64,000 bases of DNA from Megaustenia siamemsis (taxonomy: Eukaryota; Mollusca; Gastropoda; Stylommatophora; Ariophantidae). A program made the position numbers and the translations under genes. Shown here in pieces: positions 29,686 through 41,089 of this stretch (position 1 is its first letter; every line of letters begins with the position of its first letter). Location of the stretch: assembly GCA_032433765.1 (NCBI GenBank), contig JAVIAB010000073.1:61898552-61962551 (forward strand). The letters run 5' to 3'. The notes beneath the pieces were generated by a model. The model searched no databases and was not told where the DNA came from. It was given only the letters and a program-made list of their open reading frames with translations.

Positions 29686-32310
29686 AAGTACCGTGCCCGA
29701 AGGCATAGGTGATCATGTCTCTCCACAACTTTTGATCTCAACAGTTATTTATCATTTCTGTTGTTGATCTTTTGCCAAGCCATTCTCTAAAGTTGTTTGG
29801 TATCTTTTCTCTTTGCTTCCCTCTAGCTCTTCATCCCTCAACTTTCCCAGTTGTTACAATATATTCCAGCTGTTCCATTCTTATTACATGGCCAAAAAAT
29901 GATGATTATTTCTTCCTAATATTGGAAATTAGCTCTCTTTTTGCTTTGACCTCTTTCAGGATGTTTTCCTTACTCTTCTTAGCTGTCCATGGTATTTTCA
30001 ATATTCCTCTGTAAAAAAACCACATTCTTTCTACAGCCTCCAGTGATTCTCTTGTCTGTTGTCCTATTGTCCATGATTCATACCCATATGTTAAAACTGG
30101 TTCTACATAACATTTAAGAACTTTCTCTCTCTTGTTTCTATTGTCAAAAATGGATTGCTCAGTAACTTCCTCATTTTTGGGAAAGCTGCTTTAGCCTGGG
30201 CTATTCTGCATCTTACCTCTGTTGTACATCTGCCAACTGAGGTTAACATTGTTCCCAGATATTTAAACTTATTTACTTGTTTTAATATGTTTCCACTTCT
30301 CTTTATTGTGCATTATGATGTAGTCTTTTTCTTTGTTGTTACCATTACTTCTGTTTTTTTTACTATTAAAGCTGAGTCATTTATTTTTGTTTTCCTTCAC
30401 TATAATGTCTAACATTTCTTGTAACTCTTTTCACTCTTAGCGATTAAGACTGTACTATCAGCATGCCTTATATTGTTTTATATTATGACCTCTGACTCCG
30501 ATTGTTATCCTAGGCATGCCGCTTATAGATCTTAAAATGATCTCACTATACATAGTAAACAAATCTGGTGAGAGCACACAACCTTGCCTAACATCCTGTT
30601 TTATTTGTTGAAACATTCCCAATTGATTTCCAGTTCTTATGGCCGCTGTTTGTTGCCACTAAAAAAAAGAAAAAAGTAAAGCACCCCCATCACGCCAAGT
30701 GGCGTATAGGGAATATGGTGTTAGTGACCATAAATTTTACAGACCTTCGGCACATGATTTTTGGGGTAATGTGGTCGGCATTACGCCCGTGTCACTTTAC
30801 TTTTCCAGGAAAAAAATCCAGTACCCATTAAAGGCTGGGTGAACCGGAATCCGTCGGTTGGGATCGAACCCTACCGCTTGTCCTTTGTAGTCCAGTTCAC
30901 TAACCACTGAGCTATCACGGCTCCCGTTTGTTACCAGTACATGTTCTTTATTATTCTGAGATCTTTCCTGTCTACGTTTATGCTTTCTAAAATTTTGATT
31001 ATTTCTTGGTGCTTTACTTTGTCAAATGATTTGGTGTAATCTATAAAACATAGGTATAGATCTGTTTTCACCTCTATGGCTCTTTCTACTAAAGATCTTA
31101 TGATGTATGTGGTATTGTTCGTTTCTTTACCTCCAACAAAATCACATTGTTCATCACTAATTTCTGGACTGATTTTGTTTCACACTCTTCGCATGATGAT
31201 TCTTAGTATAATATCTTAGTAATGTGACTCATAAGGCTTATTGTGCTATGATCATCGCATTCATTCGCACCAGATTTCTTTGGTAGGGCTATGAATATTG
31301 ATTTTAGGCCTTCTGGTATATATGCGGTGTTGTAGATATCATTCAATATTTTTGTTATTATTTCTATTCCATAATCGCCCATGGCTTCAATCTCTTCTTT
31401 AGTTATATTATCTGGTCCAGGAGCTTTTCCTGCTTCCATATATTGCGCAAGGGGTCTTCCACTTCTTATGCGAGTATTACTGGTTGTTCCCCATTATCCT
31501 TAATATTTACTTCTGTTCGTTCATCATCATAAAGATCTTTAATGTTTTCTGTCAATCAACATTTCTCTTTCCTTTGATCTTAAACATCCATTTTTTTAAT
31601 TGCGTTTTTCTTCCTGTTAATTCTTCAATTTGTATATAGCTTTGGCATCTCCTTTTTGTTGCATTTCAATCTCTGCATCTGTTTTAGCCACGCTTCTTTT
31701 AGTTCATTGCATTTTATTACAATTTTTTTATTTAATCTCTTATGCTCATCTTTGTTATCCTTATTTATTTTTCTTGTATCAATTAGCTGTAAAATGTCAT
31801 CTGTCATCCATTTCTTTCTTGAAATTGTCCTCACTGGTGGTATGAACTCTTTTGATGTTTGTTGCATTCATTCTTTTAGCATTTCCCACTGTTCATCAAT
31901 GCTTTGTACCTTCTCTATTGCATTGTACCGGTTCTGAATTGTGATGTTATATTTGTCTTGTAACCTCTTGTCTGATTTGAGTAAATCTAAATTTAACTTG
32001 ATGTTAACTGAAGCTCATTTTACTGCTTTTAATTGTACTCTAAGCTTTCCCACAACTTGCACATGATTGCTATTGCAATCTGCCCCTGGTCTGGTTTTCA
32101 CACATACCAGACTGTTTCTAAATCTGTTATTTATCATTATGTAATCAATTTGATTATGTGCCTTGTCTCCTGGGCTTTTCCATGTCCACAGATGTCTTGG
32201 GTGTTGCTTAAACCAGGTGTTTCCTATCATTATAATGTGTATTCTTGCCCAGTCAATACGTTTGTCCCCTATTTCATTTCGCTCCTAAGCCATAATTTTG
32301 GGTCTAAATA
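29686..32310 (-). pseudogene. L-F LINE, longest minus copy (endonuclease C-part to 3' end)
   Basis: The minus strand runs from the endonuclease end (TWFKQHPRHLWTWKSPGDKA, QIDYIMINNRFRNS, KTRPGADCNSNHVQVVGKLR) through the linker (ISRKKWMTDDILQLIDTRK, MQRLKCNKKEMPKLY) and RT start (EAGKAPGPDNITKEEIEAMG, IYNTAYIPEGLKSIFIALPK) to a decayed C-terminus near 29700. A SINE (30661-30925) interrupts it. Many stops and frameshifts make it nonfunctional. It shares its 3' boundary sequence (ATCAAGTAC/ACGGGCC…GGCATAGGTGATCATG) with the nested copy at 25046. Confidence 0.88.
30661..30925 (-). mobile_element. tRNA-derived SINE, monomer
   Basis: The minus-strand unit starts GGGAGCCGTGATAGCTCAGT, has box B GGTTCGATCCCAACC and ends CTTTACTTTTTTC. 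It lacks the upstream second head seen in the composite copies. Flanks GTTTGTTGCCACT (30648-30660) and GTTTGTTACCAGT (30926-30938) fit a 13-bp target duplication with two changes. It sits within the L-F copy. Confidence 0.92.
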
Positions 32311-33079
32311 GTCTATGAAAGACAGTAAGATTAGATTATAAGTGACCAGTCAGATTAGATGTAAAATGAGAGTCTTGAAAGCACAGCAAGATTTTGATTC
32401 AGAAAGACAGTTGAGGACTTTACTTGGGATTCGAGACTTACAGAAACATTCAGTTATGTTTTAGTAAAGGATTATTCAGAAGATATATTTCAAGGAATGA
32501 TGATTAGCTATAGATAGATATTACAGGTCTCAGAATCAGTACTTAGACCACTACCTATTATGGAAATCAAGGTTAGGAATATATGGATTGATACAGAAAT
32601 CATATTATTGTGTGTGTGATTCTGTGCTAAGTGCAAGAAATTATGTGGATATAATTACATAACCTGGGAGAGTTTCATTTAACAATGACAGTAGTCAAGA
32701 CACGAGTACAGAAATACTAATGAATATAGATAATTAGATGGCCAAAGCAAATATTATGTATAATGACTTACTTTTATATGAAACCAAGAAATGTATTCAG
32801 ATAACTTGTGAAATGTAACTCAAAAGCTGTGTAAATAAATTTTTGTACAAGATCTAGACGACATCTTGTGTCATCATATGAAGTGTCAAACCAAGTGATG
32901 TTCAGAATATTGGAAGTTGCAGTTTCTGTGTTGTGAATTAATCACGTTTTAAGCATGTGGTCATTGAGCATGCGGTCCAAGTGATCAGGATTGTTTGAAC
33001 TTACATACTCTTTACATTGTGGATAATTAATCAATGCTGTAGTGTCACTATTACATATTCAATGTAGCATGGCAATAAC
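32311..33079. other. intron DNA, nothing recognised
   Basis: No open frame or known repeat is visible. I looked for a solo LTR because of an AATAAA at about 32836 and short repeated GATTAGAT units at 32330-32360, but found no terminal TG/CA pair with a target duplication. Confidence 0.4.
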
Positions 33080-35848
33080 AGAAGGCTCCAGCAGACTGTC
33101 AACAGCCAATCATCATTCTAATATGGAAAAAGACAGGGAAGAGCTGGATAGACAAAACAGAGAGCCTGAATCTAGACAAAAATGGTCATAAACTATGGAA
33201 ACTTGCGAAAGCTCCGAGTGACGAAAACACTTGCCAACCTCCAATATCATTAACACTCAATCAGAACATCCTCACAGGCAAAAGGGCAGCAAATCTACTG
33301 ATAGAGACTTACAAAAACATTAGTAGAATAAATATCCCAATAGACAAACCGAAAGCTGCAAGGCGGGAAAACCAAGATGCAAAACACATGCCTTTTGCAC
33401 CAGAAGAGCATCAGACGACCATCTTTACCCCAACTGAATTAGATGTTGCCCTCAAAGGATTGAAGCTCAAAAGTTCACCTGGTAAAGATGGAATCTCCAA
33501 CGAAATGCTCCTAAATCTGGGACAGAAAGCCAAGAGCCAGCTTCTAAGGATACTAAATGCTAGCTGGAAGAGCGGTCATGTGCCGGCAATCTGGAAAGAA
33601 GCTATTATGGTGCCCATTCTCAAGTGTGGAAAAGACCCACTAGACCCAAGTAGCTATAGACCAATTAGCCTACTGAGCTGCCGAGTAAACTCATGGAAAG
33701 GCTGGTTAACAGAAGACTTATGTGGCATTTGGAGACAAAACAACAAATCATACCACAACAAAATGGCTTCCGTAAGCACCGATCAACTGAAGACCTGGTC
33801 ACCTACATTGCACAGGAAATAAAGGATGCTCTACAAGAAAAGAAACACACGCTGGCAGTGTGGGTCGACATGGAGAAGGCTTTTGATAGGAGGGTTTGGC
33901 GTGATGGTTTAAAGAACAAGCTTTTTAGACTTGGCATCCAGGGTCATTTATTCAATTGGGTCTCTCAATACCTTCAGGATAGAACGGCCAGAGTACAAGT
34001 TCAAGGTCAACTAAGTAAGAAGGTCTCTATCGAGCAAGGTGTCCCACAAGGCGGAGTCTTGTCCCCAACACTCTTTTTAATTTTCATAAATGACATCGTA
34101 ATGGACATTCCACCCAGAATACACTCAGCAATATACACAGATGATCTGGCGTTATGGGCTCGCGAGGAAAGTATGTCAGTGGCTGGTTCCAGGATGCAAG
34201 ATGCCCTAGGTGAACTTGAAAAGTGGACGAACACCTGGTTCTCACCAATCAACGAAAGGAAAACTTCATACACAATTTTCAGCCTCTCAAGGAAAACACT
34301 CTCTGCAAATTTGAAGTTAAAGGATCATACACTACCTATTGACCACAACCCAACATATCTTGGTGTCACTATGAATCGCAGAATGACTTGGAAAAATCAG
34401 ATAAACAGAGCAAGGATGAAAGCCAGGAAACGAACAAATATTATGAAGAAATTGGCAGGAACGGACTGGGGGCAGACAGCAATATTTTGAAAAGACTATA
34501 TGTAGGAAGAGTCAGACCAGTTCTAGAATATGGAGTCACAGCCTGGGCTATGGCTTCCAAATCACACCTTTGCAAAATTAACAGAATACAGAACCAAGCT
34601 GCCCGTATCATTACTGGTGCTATGAAATCTACACCTATCAAGACTCTAGAAACAGTAACAGGCTTACAACCCTTAGATGACAGACGGGTCACTAAAGTTT
34701 TGCAACAAGCGGAGAAATATAGAAGGCTCCTTAGCCACCCCATGCACCAAAGAATATCTGGTTCCGGAATTGTACAACTTAAGAGGAACAACTTCGCTGC
34801 AATTGCAAATGAACTAACTACTGGAGACCCAGTTCTTTCCCAAACAATATCGAAACCCTTGGGCCCATCTGATATGTCTCCTCACGGAAAACATAAAATA
34901 CCAGAACTTCAGGAAAACATAACAGGAATCATGAAAAAAGGCACCCAATCAGACACAGAAAGAAAACACGTAGCAGAAAAACATATACATGATACTTACC
35001 CACAGGACTCTTGGTCCCACATATATACAGATGGCTCTGCTACAAATGCCACCAGAAATGGAGGGGGAGGTGTGTTCTTGACGCTGACCAATCAGGACGA
35101 GATCACCAAGTCAATAGCTACTGGAAAATTCTCAAACAACTTTAAAGCAGAGGCTGAGGCCATCAGAGAAGCTGCAACACTGGCTACTCAACACAAAAAT
35201 AACATGCACAATAAATTGGTGATTCTGACTGATGCACTGTCAGTACTATCAGCTCTAATAAACCACAAGAACAATGAACTAGATGACTTGAGAACTACCC
35301 TGGACCAACTATGCAATAACTTCCAGAGAGTAGTCATTCAGTGGATACCATCACACTGTAATATACACGGGAACGAACACGCAGACAAATTAGCTAAAGA
35401 GGGAGGGACCACAAGAGAACAATCCGCTCAGTTATGATGAAGCCAAATCCATCCTCAAGGGTCAGTTCCATGAAAAATGGAAACGTGAACACCCAAAGCA
35501 TAACGAGAGTGACGGATACCACCAACTATCAAGGAGGGATCAAGTCATCATACTTCGCCTACGCACAGGCCACAATAGAATGAGAAATCACATGTTCAAC
35601 AAATTCAAAATAGGAACTACCAGCTTATGCCACTGTACACTGGACAATATGACTACAAATCATGTTCTACAGGATTACCCCCAGTACACTGACCTAAGAA
35701 GAGCAATGTGGTCCACGCCCACCTCCCTGGAGGAGAAATTATATGGGGCGATCGATTTGCTTAAACAGACAGCTGACTTCATGAGAGAGACTGGAATCCT
35801 ACTCTGATCGAGTCTTGATCGCAGAGAGAGAGAGAGAGAGAGAGAGAG
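33080..35848 (+). pseudogene. J1 Jockey-like LINE: RT, RNase H, C-terminal domain, (GA)n tail
   Basis: Three + frames cover one protein. RT opening: NGHKLWKLAKAPSDENT, LKLKSSPGKDGISNEML, SYRPISLLSC (to about 33690). RT core after a frameshift: WVDMEKAFDRRVW, EQGVPQGGVLSPTLFLIFIN and AIYTDDLALWAR, so the DD pair is kept. After a second shift near 34470: LYVGRVRPVLEYGVTAWA, IQNQAARIITGAMKSTP, then RNase H with HIYTDGSATN, KAEAEAIREA, VILTDALSVL and CNIHGNEHADKLAK. After a third shift: LRLRTGHNRMRNHMFNKF and MRETGILL. It ends in GATCGC(AGAG)n. The 5' endonuclease is missing. Three frameshifts but few stops suggest a moderately old copy. Confidence 0.92.
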
Positions 35849-36078
35849 TTTATGACAAAACTACAGGGATATGCCCAAACAATGACATTTATCAGCATGA
35901 ATATTTTGGACCCCAGTGTCAGTACTTGGTTCTCGTGTACAAATACGCCCAAAATTCTGAACCTACTTTCCTGTTTAATTATGACACCACATGTAACTCA
36001 GACACAAATTCTACATCAGTTGAGGCAACTCTCAACCAATCTTTGCTGTTCTCCTGGTTTAGGATTTATGTAAATGAC
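35849..36078 (+). pseudogene. EGF / galactose-binding extracellular protein, 5' part (split by piggyBac)
   Basis: Immediately after the J1 (GA)n tail the + frame reads VYDKTTGICPNNDIYQHEYF, PQCQYLV (an EGF-like fragment), then TTCNSDTNSTSVEATLNQ and LFSWFRIYVNDL. The frame continues exactly across the TTAA duplicated by the piggyBac insertion into IVQDSFMAILNGSASC at 39412. This is the domain order I associate with gastropod multiple-EGF / fucolectin-like proteins. Neither start codon nor introns are seen. Confidence 0.75.
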
Positions 36079-36362
36079 TTAACTCTTTCCGTACGATCCG
36101 CCGTATGGTGCGCCAAATCCATTTCAATTGCGTACGATCAGCCGTATAGTGCGCCAAACATAATTTGTTTCGTGTAAACCGTCAACAAACTGTATTCCTT
36201 TATTTTAGATTGACTATTTTATATAGATTCCTTCACTGGAGAGTTCCTTCCTTCTTCCCCACGAGGTTCAAGTGGAAAGACGTAGTCTAACGTGTGATTT
36301 TTTTTCATTTGGAATTAGTGTTTATCGTAAAAAAAATTGTAAACAAAAATCAGCTGATCGAA

Positions 36363-38848
36363 ATGGCTTCCAGTAGCAGTGATTGTAATGCTAAAAGTCA
36401 GTTGATGACGGCTGATGAAGCTTGTCAATTAATTTTTCTTGATGATTCTGATGATAGTTCAGACACTGTAAGTGTTGATAATATGATAATAACAATGGTG
36501 ATGACAGTGATCCAGATATTATCGATTTTTCAGTAGAGGAAAATGAAAGTCTCATTTTGAATATTGACAGTGATGAGGAATACATTCCTTCAGAACCAAA
36601 AATAACCAAAAGCAATTGCAGGTAGAGGTAGGGGCAGAGGAAGTGATAAAACTACCAAGAAAGCCACATCTAACCCAACAACTGCCAGGCCTAGCTCATC
36701 TAGACCTATAATTCCATCTGAGTTTGAGTGGTCAGAAATTACAACTGCCAGGCCTAGCTCATCTAGACCTATAATTCCATCTGAGTTTGAGTGGTCAGAA
36801 ATTACAACTGCCAGGCCTAGCTCATCTAACCCAACTGCCAGGCCTAGCTCATCTAGACCTATCATCCCAGCTGAGCCACACCTAACCCAACAACTGCCAG
36901 GCCTAGCTCATCTAGACCAACTGCCAGGCCTAGCTCATCTAGACCTATCATCCCAGCTGAGCCACACCTAATCCAACAACTGTCAGGCCTAGCTCATCTA
37001 GACCAACTGCCAGGCCTAGCTCATCTAGACCAACTGCCAGGCCTAGCTCATCTAACCCAACTGCCAGGCCTAGCTCATCTAGACCTATCATCCCAGCTGA
37101 GCCACACCTAACCCAACAACTGCCAGGCCTAGCTCATCTAGACCAACTGCCAGGCCTAGCTCATCTAGACCTATCATCCCAGCTGAGCCACACCTAATCC
37201 AACAACTGCCAGGCCTAGCTCATCTAGACCAACTGCCAGGCCTAGCTCATCTAGACCAACTGCCAGGCCTAGCTCATCTAGACCAACTGCCAGGCCTAGC
37301 TCATCTAGACCAACTGCCAGGCCTAGCTCATCTAGACCTATCATCCCAGCTGAGTCTGAGTGATCAGAAATTATAACTGGCAGCTCTGAAAATAACTTTC
37401 GCTTTCATCCACTGCGAAAGCCAGGAGTTAGTCTTGAGCACCTCACAGATTCTTCCTCTGCATTGGATTTTTTGGGTCATTGTTTGATGATGAAGTTTGT
37501 GAAACTTTGTTATCTAGCATCAATTCTTATGCAAAGAAAAGAACTGATATCAACACTCCTGCACGCAAGCGCTCTGTGTTTGCAAGGTGGCAAGACATCA
37601 CATGACCTGAACTTGACAAGTTCTTGGCAGTGCTGATATATATGGGTTTATTCAAAGCTTCCTCTATTGCTGACTATTGGTCACTATCAGCAGAATTGTA
37701 TATTCCTTGGATCCACCATGCTTTCAATCGAGATAGATTCCAGGACATTTACCACACAATGTTGCACTGTGGTGATGAGGCAGCGGAAGGCAAAGAAAAA
37801 ATAGAACCATTCATGAATCTTCTCCTTTGCAAGTTCCGAAAAGCCTTCTATCCCTTTCAGGAACTTAGCATTGATGAGATGGTCATAGGCTATAAGGGTA
37901 GATGGCAGTTCAAGCAGTTCAATGCCTCGAAGCCAAGCAAGTACCACATCAAGACCTTTGGTCTATGCGACGCTGCCACGGGTTATGTTGTCAACATTCT
38001 TACCTATTTTGGAAGAAACAATTCCTACAATCCTGAAGCTGATATAGATGGTGGACATGCTGTACAAGTTTTCAACACTTTATTGGAGCATGTTGGCACA
38101 GGACATAAAATTTTTGCTGGTCGCTATTACACCACACGAAAATTGATTGATCACCTTCTTTTGAAGAAGCAGTACTATAATGGGACTGTCAATGTTCGTC
38201 GTGTTGGCTTTCCGCAGGAAACCAAAACATTATCTCTGGAGCACAGAGCAATGAAATGGTACATGCATAATGATAAAACCAAGCTCTGTGTTGCATTCAG
38301 AGATAAGAAGGCAAAAAAAAATGTTGTGATGGTATCCTCTGATGCCAGAGTGCAAACAAAAGCAGTAAAAGATGTAAACAAGCCAGAAATGATTTATTTC
38401 TACAACAGAAATATGAATGGGTGCGACAAACTAGACCAGAAGGTGGCATATTACTGTGTCTTTGAACGCAAAACTGTTAAATGGTGGAAAAAAATTTTCT
38501 TCTGGCTGTTGAAAGTGTCGCAGGTAAATGCGTATATTTTTTTTTTTATGCCGAGCTACTGGCGACAAAAGAGTCTCTTTAAAAGAGTATAAGAAAATGT
38601 TGATGAGTCAATTGACACATGTTGTCATTCAACAAGAAATGAAACTTCTAGGAAGGCAGCCAGAGGCAAGCTGTCTCGCAAAATCCAGAGGAAGCCGCCA
38701 CATTGTGGATTATGCCGCAAGAGACCGTGAATGCGTATATTGTTCAACTCCAACAAAGCGTGCACGGACTCATTTTTTCTGTTCAGGATGTCAAATTCAA
38801 CCACATCTTCATCCAAATGCATGCTTCAAGGCATTTCATGGACAATAA
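36363..38848 (+). pseudogene. piggyBac transposase, inactivated
   Basis: The ATG at 36363 opens an acidic N-terminus (MASSSSDCNAKSQL, LDDSDDSSDTVSVDN), broken by frameshifts and by a repeat-expanded region (36681-37340). The core follows: FARWQDIT, a TGA at about 37601, ELDKFLAVLIYMGLFKASS, then 322 open codons with ELSIDEMVIGYKGR (first catalytic Asp), IFAGRYYTTRKLIDHLL, and MNGCDKLDQKV (further Asp). The second catalytic Asp, normally D in the D-x-Y/F-Y-T block, is Gly here (AGRYYTT). A frameshift in a T run near 38540 separates the C-terminal cysteine-rich domain ECVYCSTPTKRARTHFFCSG...NACFKAFHG. It cannot be active as written. Confidence 0.93.
36681..37340 (+). repeat. 27-bp tandem repeat in the transposase N-terminus (17 units)
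   Basis: The core CTGCCAGGCCTAGCTCATCT recurs 17 times, mostly with a 27-bp period or with spacer variants such as CCTATCATCCCAGCTGAGCC. In the transposase frame one unit reads TARPSSSRP, a Ser/Pro/Arg-rich disordered segment. The spacers change frame, so translation would not stay in register throughout. This is a coding minisatellite expanded inside a transposon. Confidence 0.93.
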
Positions 38849-39411
38849 ATGGAGAAAGTCTTTTTTGTGTAATTGAAAAAAAAGTGTCAATATTGTGTAT
38901 ATAGTGATTTGTGTGTGTGTAGTCAAACAAAAGTGTCAATATTGTGTACATAGTGATTTTTTCCCCAAAAAAGTTGAAATTTCATTTTTCTCACTTGTTG
39001 TGATTGTGCATGACAAAATATCAGTTATTGTTATGCTACATCAACCAAACTTTCATGGCTGCTTAGAGACATATTGATATTTGTTTTTTTCACAAAATAA
39101 TTCATATTGGATTACTATGACCAGATCTACATGATGGTAAGTAGTCAGTTGTGGTTTTAATTTGATGTTTCAATTTTTTGTTGTTGGTCGTTTATCTCCA
39201 ATATTTCTTTTTACATGTTTTGTATCATCTTGGTATTGATGAAATCAGATTCCTTGTTCAATTATCTAAAAATTCATATATAATATGTTAAGTGTTAGAT
39301 AAATATAAAACATGTAGATTGATGTTTTAAGACCATAATGTCCATCAAAAATTTTGTCTCTGAAATCTCCTCCGTTGCATTGACAAAAGCCTTCCGTACT
39401 GAAAGAGTTAA

Positions 39412-40600
39412 TAGTTCAGGACAGTTTCATGGCAATACTAAATGGTTCTGCCTCATGTAGCAATGATTCAAGGTTTGCAGTTAGTCAGCACGAGATTGAT
39501 GTCTTTTGCTCTAGGGCTGGTCTGATCAACAAGTTATGGATTGCAGGGGCGATAGTTGTAAATATCTGCTCCATCCACATAGGCGGGGGTCGGAATGTGG
39601 CTCTCAAACAGAACACAAACCAGGCCGACACTTTTAATTCTTGTTATACAGGAGATGGATGTGGACCAGAGGCCGCAGTAAATGGCAAAAGAAGGACCAA
39701 TCTCTATGACAATGACTGCACACACACAAAACTGAGAAGTGGAAACAGTCTTGTTTACTGGTATCTGAACTTTACCATGCCCCAAAAGATTCACACCATT
39801 CGATTCTATCATCAAGCTAGCACTATGATTCAGGTAAAGAATGCCACTCTAAAGGCTTTCTCTGACAGCGACGGCGAAGTGTTCCAGTCTAATGATATAT
39901 CATACCCAAATGTTTCTATGAACACTATTGTAGTCACCACACAAACGTCAATGGCACACATTAAGACTGAGTTCTCACCGACCATTTCGCAGGCCGGCAG
40001 TGAACTGACGGTGTGTGAGGCGCAAACATTTGCAGACACCTATTGTCTGGACGGGTATTCTTGGTCGTTTTGTGCAGTGTGTATAGCAAAAGCTGCGACT
40101 TCATCATTGGTACGTGTCACGGCAAATGCTCACATGGGGTCTATGGACACGATTGCTCCAGGTCTTGTCTCAGTGTCTGTCCTTTATGTGGGAAAAATCC
40201 GGAAAATGACTACAGTGTAAACATCCTGGCTATACCTGTAATGACACTTGTCCCGATGGTAATTTTGGGCTACAGTGCGAACAGACGTGTTCTGATGGCT
40301 GTGACATCATATGTGACCCGGAAAGTGCAGACTGCACGTGCAAGGAAATGTACTACGGGTCAGACAGCACTCTCAAATGTCCAGACAACTGTTTCAACGA
40401 CACCTGTGAACAGTCAACCGGGAACAGTGCATGCAAGGGAAAGTTCTACATGTCAGACTGCATTCTCAAATCTCCGGACAACTGTTTGAACGAAACCTGC
40501 GGACAGTTAATCGAAGCCTGCGTCTCGTATGTCAATGATTCACACGTTAAGAAGAGTCTGCAGACTAACCCAAGCATATGGATACCTCAATGTGTTTATG
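39412..40600 (+). pseudogene. EGF / galactose-binding extracellular protein, 3' part
   Basis: The frame from 39412 reads IVQDSFMAILNGSASC, EIDVFCSRAG, VVNICSIHIGGGRNVALKQN, then an F5/8-type (fucolectin-like) galactose-binding domain: GDGCGPEAAVNGKRRTNLYD, WYLNFTMPQKIHTIRFYHQA, ELTVCEAQTFADTYC. A frameshift near 40070 moves to EGF-like sequence GTCHGKCSHGVYGHDCSRSC, and a second near 40215 to NDTCPDGNFGLQCEQTC, CDPESADCTCKEMYYG. No introns interrupt several domains, so it may be a retrocopy or a single large exon; two frameshifts and the piggyBac insertion make it a pseudogene. It fades into a minisatellite at about 40605. Confidence 0.8.
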
Positions 40601-40604
40601 TGCT

Positions 40605-41089
40605 AGACTTGGCTCATTTCTTGGTGTTTTTCCGGGAAGACATGACTCATATCTTAATGTTTTTCTGTGCTAGTATCTTGGGGTGTTTCTGTGCTAGCCA
40701 TGTTTTTCATGGCTCATATCTTGGGGTGTTTCTGTGCTAGCCATGGCTTAAATCTTAGCTTGTGTGTGTGTGTTGTGTGTGTGTGTGTGCTAGCCATGGC
40801 TCATATCTAGATGTGTGTCATGTTAGTCATATCTCATATCTTGGTGTGTCCGTGTTAATCATGTCTCTTATCTTTATGTGCGTCTGAGTTTAGTAATATA
40901 TCATAACTTAGTGTGTATCTGTGTTAGTCATGTGTCATATCTTTGTGTGTGCATGTCTGGGTTAGGGATATCTCATATCTTTGTTTGCATGTTTATGTTA
41001 GTCATATCTCATATCTTTGTGCATACATGTCTGTGTCTGTCACATCTCATATTCTTGTGTGAGCATGGCTATGTAAGTCACATCTCATA
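40605..41089. repeat. TTAGTCATATCTCATATCTT minisatellite, left part
   Basis: Imperfect units of roughly 35-45 bp share GTTAGTCATATCTCATATCT and TTTGTGTGTGCATGTCTGTG. The array continues at 43520 after the hAT insertion, whose 8-bp target duplication ATCTCATA lies within one unit. Frames here are repeat shadows. Confidence 0.9.

Larger units (their letters stand above)
36083..39407 (+). mobile_element. piggyBac DNA transposon with TTAA target duplication
   Basis: The 3325-bp element lies between TTAA at 36079-36082 and TTAA at 39408-39411. Its ends are inverted repeats: CTCTTTCCGTACG on the left and, reverse complemented, CTCTTTCAGTACG on the right, one mismatch in 13. A subterminal repeat (CGTACGATCNGCCGTATRGT) occurs twice at the left end, about 42 bp apart. 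It encodes a damaged piggyBac transposase. It landed inside the EGF/galactose-binding pseudogene, whose reading resumes precisely on the other side. Confidence 0.96.

Noticed and set aside
32311..33079. Possible solo LTR before the J1 LINE
   Set aside because: No terminal TG…CA pair with a short flanking duplication could be found.
36590..36865. Minus-strand frame with repeated GLDELGLAVV units
   Set aside because: It is the reverse strand of the transposase minisatellite; the repeat guarantees open frames.
36681..37340. CRISPR-like array of 27-bp repeats
   Set aside because: Most units are directly head to tail with no unique spacers, the genome is eukaryotic, and the array is collinear with a transposase N-terminus.
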